This document shows positions 11,108 to 20,459 of a stretch of 64,000 nt of DNA, one piece after another. The stretch covers positions 372,001 through 436,000 of the forward strand of contig JAHQRK010000035.1 in NCBI GenBank assembly GCA_019828595.1, in the 5' to 3' direction. The DNA comes from Aphanomyces cochlioides. Lineage: Eukaryota > Oomycota > Saprolegniomycetes > Saprolegniales > Verrucalvaceae. A program made the position numbers and the translations under genes. The notes beneath the pieces are model-generated. The model searched no databases. It saw nothing but the letters and a program-made list of their open reading frames with translations, and was not told where the DNA came from. Positions within the stretch are counted from its first letter, which is position 1. The number at the start of each line of letters is the position of its first letter.

Positions 11108-12802
11108 ATGGTGAACGTCGTGGCGACTGTCGACAGCGCGGCGCCCAAGACGATCCACAGCAACAACAACAACGAGGAAGAGAATAGCAATGCCCTTCTT
11201 CTGACCGATGTTGTGAATGCGATCAATGAATCGGTTCAAGAAGCGCTGAAAAAAGTTGTCGACTCGTACGGTAATGAAGCATTGAACGGCCGAGCTCTTG
11301 TCGCCAAGACGGATGCTGACGTCCAAGTCCTCCTCGAGCAGTTGACAACAACGAAGCAAGCGCAACGAACTCTCTCGCAGAAAGTTGAAGCACTCGAAGT
11401 CGAGAAGAAACTCACGGACGAAAAGCTGGCGATGCAATTCCTCCTTATCTCAAAACTCAAGGCGGAACTCGTCAACGAACGCCTCGCAGCTATTGATGTC
11501 AAGAAAGACCTCGCTGAGTGCATGGCAAAACTCGAGCAATCCCCCTCTACTGACGATGATGTCGAGCAATCCCCCGCCGATCCTTGGCAATCCCCTCCTC
11601 AGACGACAGAGCCTTCGAAGCCAAGCCTGTTCCGCTTTTACTCAGCGTCGCACGATCCTGCAGTATCAGCTGCAGATGACCTTGAGCCCCCTTCGCCCAT
11701 GTCTACGAGTCGAAACAGTCTGATGGATCAGTACATCCCTTCGTCCTTGCTGGACTCCCCGTGTGTGACTCCCAGCGCTCAGCCTGTCCGCCGCGAAAAG
11801 CACTTGCCGACTCTGCCGTCCATCGAAGCCTTTTCTCTCGACGATCCATGCGTAGGCTGCTCCGAGCACACGGCTGTTTCGATTTTGTCATGCCAGCACG
11901 CCGTCTGTGTCAACTGTCGTGATGCCCACTCATGTGCCGAACCCGCTGACGCATGTAAACCCGAACCCCGCGGTGGAAATTTGGTGACGTTGTCGTTGCT
12001 CTGCGAACTTTTTGACACGGTGTCGACTGCCGAAGTGAATGAAGCATTTACTGGCGCCAATGGAAATGTTGCCGCAACGATGGACGCCCTTCTCCAGGAT
12101 CATGCTGCGTTCAACCCCGACAAGGCTGCGGCACGTGCCGCTGTGTCTCGCACTCCAGTCGTTCCCCCCAGCAATTGGAAGACGGAAATGTGCATGTACT
12201 ACTTGCAAGGCAAGTGCAACAAGACGCGTCGTACGTGTTCGTTTGCCCATGGTGAGAGCGATCTCGTCCGTGCTGGACCGTTGCCCAAGCAGACCAAGAC
12301 ACGACTCTGTCCTCTTTTCCTTGAAGGTGCATGCCCTAAAACCCGCCGCGACTGCCATTTAGCTCACGGCGAAAGCGACCTCGCTCCATCGGTGACTTCG
12401 GCTGCTCCATTGCCTCCAGCTGCGACCCCTGCCGCCCCTCGTCTTCAAAACTACAAGACTGAACTGTGCTACTATTACCTCAAGGGCTGCTGCAACTACT
12501 CGACGGAGGAATGCCGCTTTGCGCATGGCGAGAGCGATCTCCGCACTGTTGAAAGCAACACTCTTGAATGGGTTGGTGTCTACGACGGTGGCATGAACCT
12601 CCAGCACCAGCAGCAATACCAACAACTCGCGACGATGCAGCCTCCACCCCCTGGTCTTCCCCCTCCTCCGCTTCCGCCCTCGTCGTACAGATACAAGGAC
12701 GACTTGACGAAGCGCCGTGTGACGATTCCAGCGCGCCGTGAAAGCATGAATGCGCATCCCACGTCCTGGTCGACCTACGATATGCCCCATCAAGACTACT
12801 AA
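11108..12802 (+). CDS. Triple CCCH zinc-finger protein with coiled coil and CUE-like region
   Basis: Intronless, 564 residues. A coiled coil spans about 70-155, followed by a Ser/Pro-rich linker, a cysteine cluster at about 255-280 (CVGCSEH ... CQHAVCVNCRDAHSC) resembling a B-box or degenerate RING, and a UBA/CUE-like helix trio at about 297-340. Three CCCH fingers follow at about 357-387, 395-423 and 448-480, each ending in the same AHGESDL block (for example CNKTRRTCSFAHGESDL). CCCH fingers of this type bind RNA and often control mRNA decay. The C-terminus has proline and glutamine runs. Post-transcriptional regulation is the likely role; the ubiquitin-related segments are inferred. Confidence 0.8.
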   Translation: MVNVVATVDSAAPKTIHSNNNNEEENSNALLLTDVVNAINESVQEALKKVVDSYGNEALNGRALVAKTDADVQVLLEQLTTTKQAQRTLSQKVEALEVEKKLTDEKLAMQFLLISKLKAELVNERLAAIDVKKDLAECMAKLEQSPSTDDDVEQSPADPWQSPPQTTEPSKPSLFRFYSASHDPAVSAADDLEPPSPMSTSRNSLMDQYIPSSLLDSPCVTPSAQPVRREKHLPTLPSIEAFSLDDPCVGCSEHTAVSILSCQHAVCVNCRDAHSCAEPADACKPEPRGGNLVTLSLLCELFDTVSTAEVNEAFTGANGNVAATMDALLQDHAAFNPDKAAARAAVSRTPVVPPSNWKTEMCMYYLQGKCNKTRRTCSFAHGESDLVRAGPLPKQTKTRLCPLFLEGACPKTRRDCHLAHGESDLAPSVTSAAPLPPAATPAAPRLQNYKTELCYYYLKGCCNYSTEECRFAHGESDLRTVESNTLEWVGVYDGGMNLQHQQQYQQLATMQPPPPGLPPPPLPPSSYRYKDDLTKRRVTIPARRESMNAHPTSWSTYDMPHQDY

Positions 12803-13765
12803 CTCCATATGTAAAGTTCGATAGACTAAAGTACAAACTTATAATATAACTTGTCTCCTCTCGTCGTTGCTATCGCATCGCAAGTGTAGATATCAACCTT
12901 TTTTCAGGCGGGAAAACTGGCAAACCTGTCAAAATTCCATTCTCCGACAATCAAATTTTTATTCTGTCGTACAATTTTACTTGGAATTTGTATGCATCTT
13001 CATTGAAACTTAAAAAATCCAATCTATGCACCTATTCGACAACCCAACGACAGTGAATCATATCCGCTTTGAAAATTGACCTTGTATTTTGCAATGCCAT
13101 CTTGCTAGCTAGGACTCTCACATCACGGTCGATATGTGCTATCGATGGTGTGGATTGAAGAGCAGTCTTGAGCTGCTTGAAATAGCCGCATATTTCCACG
13201 TCAGTCCGACATGATTGTGAAGGCCCGTCTCGTAACCAAATTTAATTGAGCCAGGGTGCTGGAACCTCTCGTGACGTTTCGTTGCCTTCTCTCTTGGTGG
13301 AATCTTTTTGCTTTTTTACCGCTGCATGGAGTGCAAGTCTCCATGCCGTCGACTCTGCCTCTTGGCGAAGTCTTGCATCGTAGGCTGTCCTTCAGTGTCA
13401 TCTGATGGGTCAGAGCGTCGACATATTACATCATCCGGATAAATTGGCGTATCCGGACTTCTATATAGTTCTTGATAGCGGCGCCTTCCGTCAGCATTCC
13501 ATCACACCAAGGCTTGTAGATCGAACACCAGAGCATTCCTGTTGCGATGTGCATCTTATAGACGAGCTCTGGGAGTGCTGCGGCTGTTCCTGAACAATCT
13601 ATCATTGACTAACCTACACTTATCCGGATACGGATATTATATCCGGTTGGTTATCCGGGATTCCGGATAATACCTACAATTTCAGCGCCATTCTCATATA
13701 ACATCGAAGAAGCGGACGTCTGGACGCGCGCCCTTTCTTGGTCGGACGGGTTTGAAGTGGTCTAG
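12803..13765. other. Intergenic region with TATCCGGATA cluster
   Basis: About 960 bp without a recognisable gene. The first 300 bp are AT-rich and probably the 3' flank of the CCCH gene. The last 340 bp, upstream of the CID/SET-like gene, hold the CCGGAT repeats listed separately. Confidence 0.6.
13433..13670. promoter_or_regulatory. Cluster of TATCCGGATA-type palindromes upstream of the CID/SET gene
   Basis: ATCCGGAT at 13433, ATCCGGA at 13451, TATCCGGATA at 13621-13630, ATCCGG at 13641, TTATCCGG at 13651 and TTCCGGATAA at 13661. The nearest downstream start is at 13766. The same palindrome recurs upstream of four other gene starts in this window. A bound factor is inferred. Confidence 0.45.
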
Positions 13766-16390
13766 ATGAACGGAATGGATCTATGGCGCGTGGAATTGAA
13801 ATTCCAAGGCATGTGCTGTAATCTTGTGGGTAAGTTGCCCGTCGAGAAGCGGCATTATCTCAAGGACTTTCCCACGAAACTGAGCGTGAGCATGAAAGCA
13901 AAGTACACTGCAATCCCAGCCACGAGCTTCTTTTGCAAGTTTGCGTCAAAAGATGCAGCCGAGCTAATCGAGTACCTCAAGAAAAAGCGCATGGCGGCAT
14001 GCGTGACCTTTCCGTACACGAAATACATCTTCACATTGTACCTTGTCGTGCCTTCGGAGCTGCCGCAACTCAAGTGCCTCCAGCGCCTCAAGAAAACAGG
14101 TGCCAACGTCGATTCGCTTTGCCGCAACGACGACGGTGTTGTTATTGGCGTCCTCAATAGGGAAATCAACAAAGCAGCAGAGGATCGACTCAAAGAGAAG
14201 CAAATGCTACTCAAGGAGACGGCGCTCAATGCGCGAAAACTCAGCACAACAATAGGCGACCCACTCTTGGAATTCGACATTCTCCTCGAGCGACTGCCAA
14301 TGACCAAATCTGCCATCGAGGTATGTTGAAATGACGTGGTAATCCCCCCTGACTCGAGCAGATTTGCGCACATTTCATGTTGAAGCAATCGCAAAATTAC
14401 GATGGCATTTGGAGCCGTGTATACGAATCTATGCGGGGATTTGATGGTGTCAAAGGACGACTGAATGTCGTATACCTCGCCCACGAAGTGTTTCGAAAAG
14501 TCCGCGGCGGCACCACCGAAGGGCATGACAATGCGACCCTCAAAGCGTCTCCTCTCGTCCGTGCTGGCCAGCGAATACTCTTCAAACTCCTCGACGAACT
14601 CGACGATAAGTGTAGGCAATCCGTACGTGATATACCCCTCTTTCTCGTCCGTCTGACATCCATGGTACTAGACTGTTGTGAAGGAAATCCTTGACTTATG
14701 GACGAAATGGGAAATTCGGTACGATCGCGACATTGACACGCTGTCGCCCCTCTTGGATCCCACCGACATCCTCACAGACACTACGGCATCTTCGCCGTCC
14801 ACGTGCGAAGTTCCCGTCCAGACACCCGCTTCGTCCAAGGTGCTCGAATTGATGCGAAAGCACAACATTACGCTTGGCGCGTGGGAAATCTATTTGTCAC
14901 GGGCGAATGAGGACGAGTTGTATGAAATCGAACACGTCCTTACGCTCAACGAGAACTACAGCACGTTCCTGCCACCGAAAGCCCTCGAGAACGACGTATC
15001 GAACCGACGGTATGGCGCTGACCAATTTCTCCATCGTTATGTCAAGAAAAACTTCAAACAACTCATCGACACTCATCACACGTCAGTCGAGCCAGAACAG
15101 ATGCGCACAAATGGCGAAGTCCTTAAAGAGGCGCTCATTTGTACATGGGAATTTGATGGGGAAGCCCAGCGTTCGATCTACAAGAGTGACGACTCGTTTA
15201 TTGATGAATGCTGGCGCAAACTCGAAGCCCGCATGCCTTGTGACAACCTGAACGCATACGTGATGAGCTATCTCAAGCGCTGCAACCAGAATCTCTACTC
15301 GAACAATCCCGACTTTGTCGCTCTTACCGCGCTGTCGGAGTCTGACTCGGCCACCGAGAAGGACTACTCCTCGACGCTTCTCAAGGTATGGCCGAAAATG
15401 TCAGACGAAGCCAAAGCCCGCCTTGATGTGATCACTCTTGACGTACTCCGGCGGATAACTCGTACTGCAGTCGCCGCGTGCGCCGATGGCAAACCGCCAA
15501 ATATCTCTGGACTAATCATTGCTGAAGCTGGGCGCATGGACCGATCAAAGAAAGGCGGCCGAAGTAAATGGTGGTCTCCACGCATGCGTCAGACAATTCA
15601 AGATGCATACCGGCGCCTCAACGGCGGTAAACGACACGCTTCAGACGACCCGAACACTCGACCGACGTACGAATTCACATGATTGTCTCAACTCATCTTT
15701 GTGAGTAGACAACGAGTGAAGGAAACCCCACCGCCAGAATTGACAGAGGAAGAATTAGCTGCGCTGAAATCTCGCATTCCCAAGCCGCCACAGCTTAAAT
15801 TCAACAAAGTCCGGCTCAAAGACATTCAACGAGTGGAAACCAACATCAACGGCAAATTGGGCATGGCAATCTCTGGCATTCCAAACTCTGGTCGTGGCAT
15901 GTTCAATCTGTCGCAGCATGCTTGGCCAGCGTTTTCCGTCGTGTGTATATTTGGCAGTCGACGTATCTCTGAAGCCGATCATCACGATGGATTAAACAAA
16001 GTTGCTCGGTGCGGCGAAGTTGGCGAAACGTTCGTCGTCGTGAATGGCGAAGTGAAGGAAGTGGACAAGTTTATGGAGCAGTACGGCCATCGGCTGATCG
16101 AATACGATGGACTGGTCGATGCCGAAGGATCCATGGGCGGCTTCCCGAACGATCGCGTGTACGAATACCCTGAAGACATTTACTGGGACGCCTCTGGCTT
16201 TTACAACAACACAATCCTCTGTCCAGGATGCATCGTCGACCCTGCGAAACCCGAGAGCAAGATCGTCTTGGACCAACTCTACCTCGTCACGTGGAAGGAA
16301 GTGCCGCCGCTCCACGAGTTCTTCCTCGCGTATGGAACGTCATACTATGAAGAAGAAGATGGTGAGAAGAGGAAACCTATTAAGAGATAA
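13766..16390 (+). CDS. CTD-interaction (CID) protein with C-terminal SET-like domain
   Basis: Four exons (13766-14320, 14362-14622, 14672-15666, 15709-16390; introns 41, 49 and 42 bp) give 830 residues. The apparent stop at 15680 lies inside the third intron: joining at 15666/15709 keeps frame and gives NTRPTQRVKETPPPELTEEE. Residues 1-150 are SPOC-like at best. Residues about 165-300 read as a CID/RPR domain (LLERLPMTKSAIEICAHFML; LNVVYLAHEVF; VVKEILDLWTKW), which binds the RNA polymerase II C-terminal tail. Residues about 650-820 resemble a SET fold: GRGMF, an ICIFGS-like strand, then a C-terminal EFFLAYGTSYY like the SET YGxxYY end. The usual NHS motif is not clear, so methyltransferase activity is doubtful. 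It overlaps the convergent PX-RING gene by 11 bp. Confidence 0.7.
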
Positions 16391-17084
16391 TGCTAGGAAT
16401 GTCGTCGCGACACACGGGGCAGCACGACGTATGGACGAGCCACGTCTCCATGCATGTCTTGTGGAAAGAATGGCCGCAGCGCAGTGCTACATGCGCAGAC
16501 GTGTCATCTTTGTGGAGACAAATCGCACACGCTTCATCATCCGGCGCAACGCTCACTTGCAACGCTTTTATCATATTGGCAGCTTTATCTTGGCGCCGCG
16601 TTGGAAGCTCGAGGAACGTCTCGATGTGGATCCGCGCGGCGCGAAGACTTGGACAGTCGGCATCTCGATCGCATGTGGCTCGAAGGAGATCATTGACGAA
16701 CTCTTCGACGAGCCACACTCTTTGAGTTGTCTGCTTGTCCATCGTCGTGATCGACGCCTCGAAACGAAAGCTCACTTTCGACGGACGCCGAGGCCGCTGG
16801 GACCGCGCGAGAATGCGCAACGGACCGCAGCAGGCAAAGATCGAACATGGATGCTGAGCGACCGTCGCTTGGATGCCGCCGTGCAATGCTGCTATCTGCA
16901 TGTAGGATTTCGAGAGAGCATAGGGAGGCACGCTGTCTCGCACGTAAATCACATAGTGCTCGTCAAATACTTTGACAGGCGAGACGTTCTTGACTGGCTT
17001 TGGCGGCGAGCCTGGCGTCACCACGACGTCCAAGGCGGCACTCGGCGTCGCCGCCACGCATCCTTCCAACGACACAAACACCAT
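16380..17084 (-). CDS. PX-like / RING-H2 finger protein
   Basis: Intronless, 234 residues. The N-terminal half (VFDEHYVIYVRDSVPPYALS, then MQIAALH) resembles a PX phosphoinositide-binding domain, with the PX-style aromatic strand and the conserved LH. The C-terminus is a clear RING-H2: CAICL ... CGHSFHKTCMETWL ... CCPVC at about residues 185-228, i.e. a ubiquitin E3. A membrane-recruited ubiquitin ligase on endosomes is the natural inference. Its stop lies inside the last codons of the CID/SET gene on the other strand. Confidence 0.8.
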   Translation of the reverse strand: MVFVSLEGCVAATPSAALDVVVTPGSPPKPVKNVSPVKVFDEHYVIYVRDSVPPYALSKSYMQIAALHGGIQATVAQHPCSIFACCGPLRILARSQRPRRPSKVSFRFEASITTMDKQTTQRVWLVEEFVNDLLRATCDRDADCPSLRAARIHIETFLELPTRRQDKAANMIKALQVSVAPDDEACAICLHKDDTSAHVALRCGHSFHKTCMETWLVHTSCCPVCRDDIPSIIS

Positions 17085-17264
17085 CTTGATGAAACCGACA
17101 AAACCGTTTCTATAATATAATAGCCTCTAAGAAATAATACTCAAGTATTGTCAATTTCATTCGAAATTGTGAGGGGGGTCCGAAATGTATCGATTTTTCA
17201 AATCGATCTGCAAATCGCTCAGCCAATCAGAATCGAGTATTTACCTAATTCACGCTAAACACAC

Positions 17265-17280
17265 CCAGACACACGAGTAA
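17265..17280. repeat. Left target-site duplication of the non-LTR retrotransposon
   Basis: The 16-bp string CCAGACACACGAGTAA here is repeated exactly at 24664-24679, flanking the element. Confidence 0.85.
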
Positions 17281-17342
17281 AACTTCCGAATTTGCCTCGT
17301 ACCCCTCAAGTCAAGAAGTTATCAAGTGCCGCCGCGCTCAAA

Positions 17343-20300
17343 ATGTCCAACGCCAACAGCTGTTCCGAGCTCCGTGAGACCAACACTCACGGAGTCACCA
17401 TCATTCCAGGTATTGTATCACCTCACCCACTTTCGTCGTCCAATCAGGATGGCGGAAGTGGTGTGAGTAATGTCTCTACACCTAACCCTAGGGCCGAAGT
17501 GGAGGTCGAGTTCGACCCCAACAGCGTCTCTGGAGACCAATCTGCGTCTCGCTCCACCAGCGCTTCACCTGGTGCTCCACTCGCCGGAGTTCCAGGGGGG
17601 GTCAACCTCAGTGGGTCAGTGGTTGACCCCCAGACCACTGTCGTTAACTTGTCTAGCGAAGCCCTCACTCAGGAGGGCGAACCACTGGGGCCTTGTGCCT
17701 GTGGTGGCTGCTTCCCTGGACTCCAATTGGAGTCGATCCCCAGTGAAGGCGGCGAGAAAACGGGGTCCATGCCAGCCCTAGAGGCTACGAGGGCCCCCCC
17801 TATGGGCACACCCTGCGGTTCTGTCTACTTCCCCCCAGGGGCCTCTTCGGAGGGGCGGGGGCGGTATCCCGATTTGGGTTCTCGCCGGAGCAATGGTGTA
17901 CCCCAGTCACCGTGCTGCGGGGATGGCATGGATTCCCCTTCTACCCCTGTCACTGGGGGTCTGGCCCCGGCCTTTCTCGTGACCAATGGGACTGAGCCAG
18001 CAGCCACCAACCGCGTCGCCCCCTGTGCTGAGCCTCCTAGAACGGGAGAGGAAGAAGAAAAATCTCAAGAGGACGTGGATATGGTCTCTGGAGACGCCGA
18101 GGGGAAGGATTCTACTGAAACCGAGGCCTTAACCGACGAGGGAAATACTCAAATTCACTCGGAGGTGGATGGGTCAGGCGACATTAACGGCCAAGCGAAG
18201 CCGTGTGATACTCCTGGAGAAGTTATTCAAGAGGAACAATCGACAAACAATGACAATGACCAGTCAAATCAAGACATTGTCGACAAATCCGTTGCTCAAG
18301 GAAATGGCGCTGTTGATCCTCCTACCGCGGCAGACAAAATACAAGGCGATCAAGAGCAACAAAACGCTGAAAAGGCCAATCCATGGACGCAAAAGACTCC
18401 CGGCAAGGATTCAGCTTCGTCCAAGAAAGATTCCAAGCAAGGCAATGCCCCCAAAGGCGCGAAACACCGCAACACTGGTGCTCATGCTGTTGCCGATGAC
18501 GATATTGCGCGATGCGAGGCCATGGCGGACGCATTCTACAAAGACTCTGGTGACATGGACGCCTTCATTGAAAACATTTTGCTCACTCCCCAGTCCCAAG
18601 TGTACGAGCTCACAGTCAAGTTGGGCGAAGCCTACAAGGACTGGTCCGAAAAAGTCATCTGCGATCAATTTGTCAAGGAAAATCCTGGTTCGTTATGGGG
18701 CTCCAAATTTCCGAACATTTTGATCCACAAGAAGAACCCACAGACCATTGTGATCTCAAGTTACAACTTGTCTACGTGCGTGGAAATGGGAGGCACAACG
18801 TTTCGACTTGGTGGCAAAGATTTCCTGGTTCCCAAGTACTCGCGTTATGGCAACAACTACTATGTTACGTTCAACAAGGTCAGTCACCCTTCGATGGCCA
18901 AGGCAATTGTCAAGAAAATGGCTGCATTGACCAAGTCAGTGATAGCAGCATTCAACCCTACTGCTGGTCAGAACATCAAGTCGCCGCATTTGAGAGTCAT
19001 TTTCAAGTCGCCTGCGCCTCCTGCAGTGTTGGTGCCAAAATCCGGCGACGCACTACGCGAAATCACCATTACGGATCCGTCGGGTCAGCCTTTTGTCGTC
19101 GTGTTTCAGCACAAGATCGCTGCTCTGAACAAGACATTGCCTCCGTCGATTGTTTCACGACGTGCAGAGGCCAAGGCTGAAAAAGCGAAGGCAAAAGCGG
19201 CCAAGGCAGCGGCAAAATCTCCTCCATCAGGAGAAAAAGAACCTGAACATGATGGAGACGATCATGATCAAGACCCTGGAACAAATGCGGAAGGCAAGGC
19301 CGACTCAACTGAGGCATCTGGAGATGGTCAAGATGAACAACCACAGCCAACAGCTCCTTCTCATGGCTCTGATGTCGATATGTCTGGTGACAGCGATCCC
19401 CCTAACAACAATGGACAAGACAAACAACAAGAAGATGTGGAAATGTCTACCAACGAATCGCCCGCTCTTGCTCCACCAAGTGAGCAGCCCAAGAACTCGC
19501 TGGACCTTCAATTGGTAACGGGCTACCGGTCTGGACCAGCTCCAAAACGTACTTTGCCTTCGTCCCCACGTTTGGATCCCCTGCCGACATCCAACCGTTT
19601 TCATATCCTCGAAGAAGACGACGTGGAACTCTCGTTTGAAGACTTTGCAGTGCCTCGAATTGTATTGGAAGATTCAAGTGCGCCACGCCCGAAAAAGACC
19701 AAAGGCAAAGCGAAGAAACAACGACTTAACAAGTCTGCTGCAGCCCACCTCGAATTGGCGAAGAAGATCATTCGAGACAAGAAAGTCGAAGGCAGTATCA
19801 CCGAATGTCAACGCATCTTGCGAGATGATCCTCAGCTCGTTGCACATGCTATGTACGCACAAGATGAAGACCTCAGTTTGTTTCAGTCACTTGTTGCAAC
19901 CAAGACTATTGAGCGCAAGATGGCTTTGTTAAAAGCTCAAGGCAAGCCTCACAACTACAAACATCACGTCAACTTCATGGCTCAATACAAGATTCACCCG
20001 TCAGAAATCTTGGAAGAATTGACCACGGACATACCAGAGATCAAGCGCATCCTCTTTGCACTTGCTACGATTGACTTATTCCTCTCAAATCGGGCCCCAG
20101 ACCTCTACACAAACTCGGAGGCACTGACTGTTCTATTGAACCAAGAAGCAACAAGATTGCCTGACACCAACTGCTTGACGGACTGGTCGCTGTTTGCTTT
20201 GATCGAAAACTTCAGCGACAATCTCGAGAAGTTCACTTTGCCGGCTCCCGTCTTGTCGGCCATCTCGATGCTCAAAAGCATCACCAACAATTACCACATC

Positions 20301-20381
20301 GACGAGCTCTGCAGCAAAGCTCACCACTCCATGAACGCCGACGAAATTGATCCCCTCGATTTGGAGGACGATCAACTCTAA
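17343..20381 (+). CDS. LINE ORF1 protein
   Basis: 1,012 residues from the ATG at 17343. The first 400 residues are low-complexity, rich in Ser, Pro, Gly and acidic residues. A more ordered block follows (DAFIENILLTPQSQVYELTV; NPGSLWGSKFPNILIHKK), then an Ala/Lys-rich helix (AEKAKAKAAKAAAK) and another acidic linker. The last 250 residues are helical. No CCHC knuckle is visible. By position and size it is the nucleic-acid-binding ORF1 protein of the element; I do not recognise its fold. Confidence 0.75.
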   Translation: MSNANSCSELRETNTHGVTIIPGIVSPHPLSSSNQDGGSGVSNVSTPNPRAEVEVEFDPNSVSGDQSASRSTSASPGAPLAGVPGGVNLSGSVVDPQTTVVNLSSEALTQEGEPLGPCACGGCFPGLQLESIPSEGGEKTGSMPALEATRAPPMGTPCGSVYFPPGASSEGRGRYPDLGSRRSNGVPQSPCCGDGMDSPSTPVTGGLAPAFLVTNGTEPAATNRVAPCAEPPRTGEEEEKSQEDVDMVSGDAEGKDSTETEALTDEGNTQIHSEVDGSGDINGQAKPCDTPGEVIQEEQSTNNDNDQSNQDIVDKSVAQGNGAVDPPTAADKIQGDQEQQNAEKANPWTQKTPGKDSASSKKDSKQGNAPKGAKHRNTGAHAVADDDIARCEAMADAFYKDSGDMDAFIENILLTPQSQVYELTVKLGEAYKDWSEKVICDQFVKENPGSLWGSKFPNILIHKKNPQTIVISSYNLSTCVEMGGTTFRLGGKDFLVPKYSRYGNNYYVTFNKVSHPSMAKAIVKKMAALTKSVIAAFNPTAGQNIKSPHLRVIFKSPAPPAVLVPKSGDALREITITDPSGQPFVVVFQHKIAALNKTLPPSIVSRRAEAKAEKAKAKAAKAAAKSPPSGEKEPEHDGDDHDQDPGTNAEGKADSTEASGDGQDEQPQPTAPSHGSDVDMSGDSDPPNNNGQDKQQEDVEMSTNESPALAPPSEQPKNSLDLQLVTGYRSGPAPKRTLPSSPRLDPLPTSNRFHILEEDDVELSFEDFAVPRIVLEDSSAPRPKKTKGKAKKQRLNKSAAAHLELAKKIIRDKKVEGSITECQRILRDDPQLVAHAMYAQDEDLSLFQSLVATKTIERKMALLKAQGKPHNYKHHVNFMAQYKIHPSEILEELTTDIPEIKRILFALATIDLFLSNRAPDLYTNSEALTVLLNQEATRLPDTNCLTDWSLFALIENFSDNLEKFTLPAPVLSAISMLKSITNNYHIDELCSKAHHSMNADEIDPLDLEDDQL

Positions 20382-20459
20382 GGCTTCTATCCCCTGCTTC
20401 AATCCATTTCAACCTCCCCTCTGACCCCTCCATTCTACTCATTTTCGTCTGTACTCGTG

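Noticed and set aside
13855..14619. A 254-codon antisense frame over the CID region
   Set aside because: Shadow of a gene with recognisable domains and matching splice sites on the plus strand.
15683..16390. A separate SET-like gene starting at 15683
   Set aside because: No ATG is available at that point; a 42-bp GT-AG intron joins this frame in phase to the CID gene, removing the stop at 15680.
16107..17120. A 337-codon plus-strand frame opposite the PX-RING gene
   Set aside because: The composition is arginine/serine/histidine-rich with no domain, while the minus strand encodes a clear RING-H2 finger.
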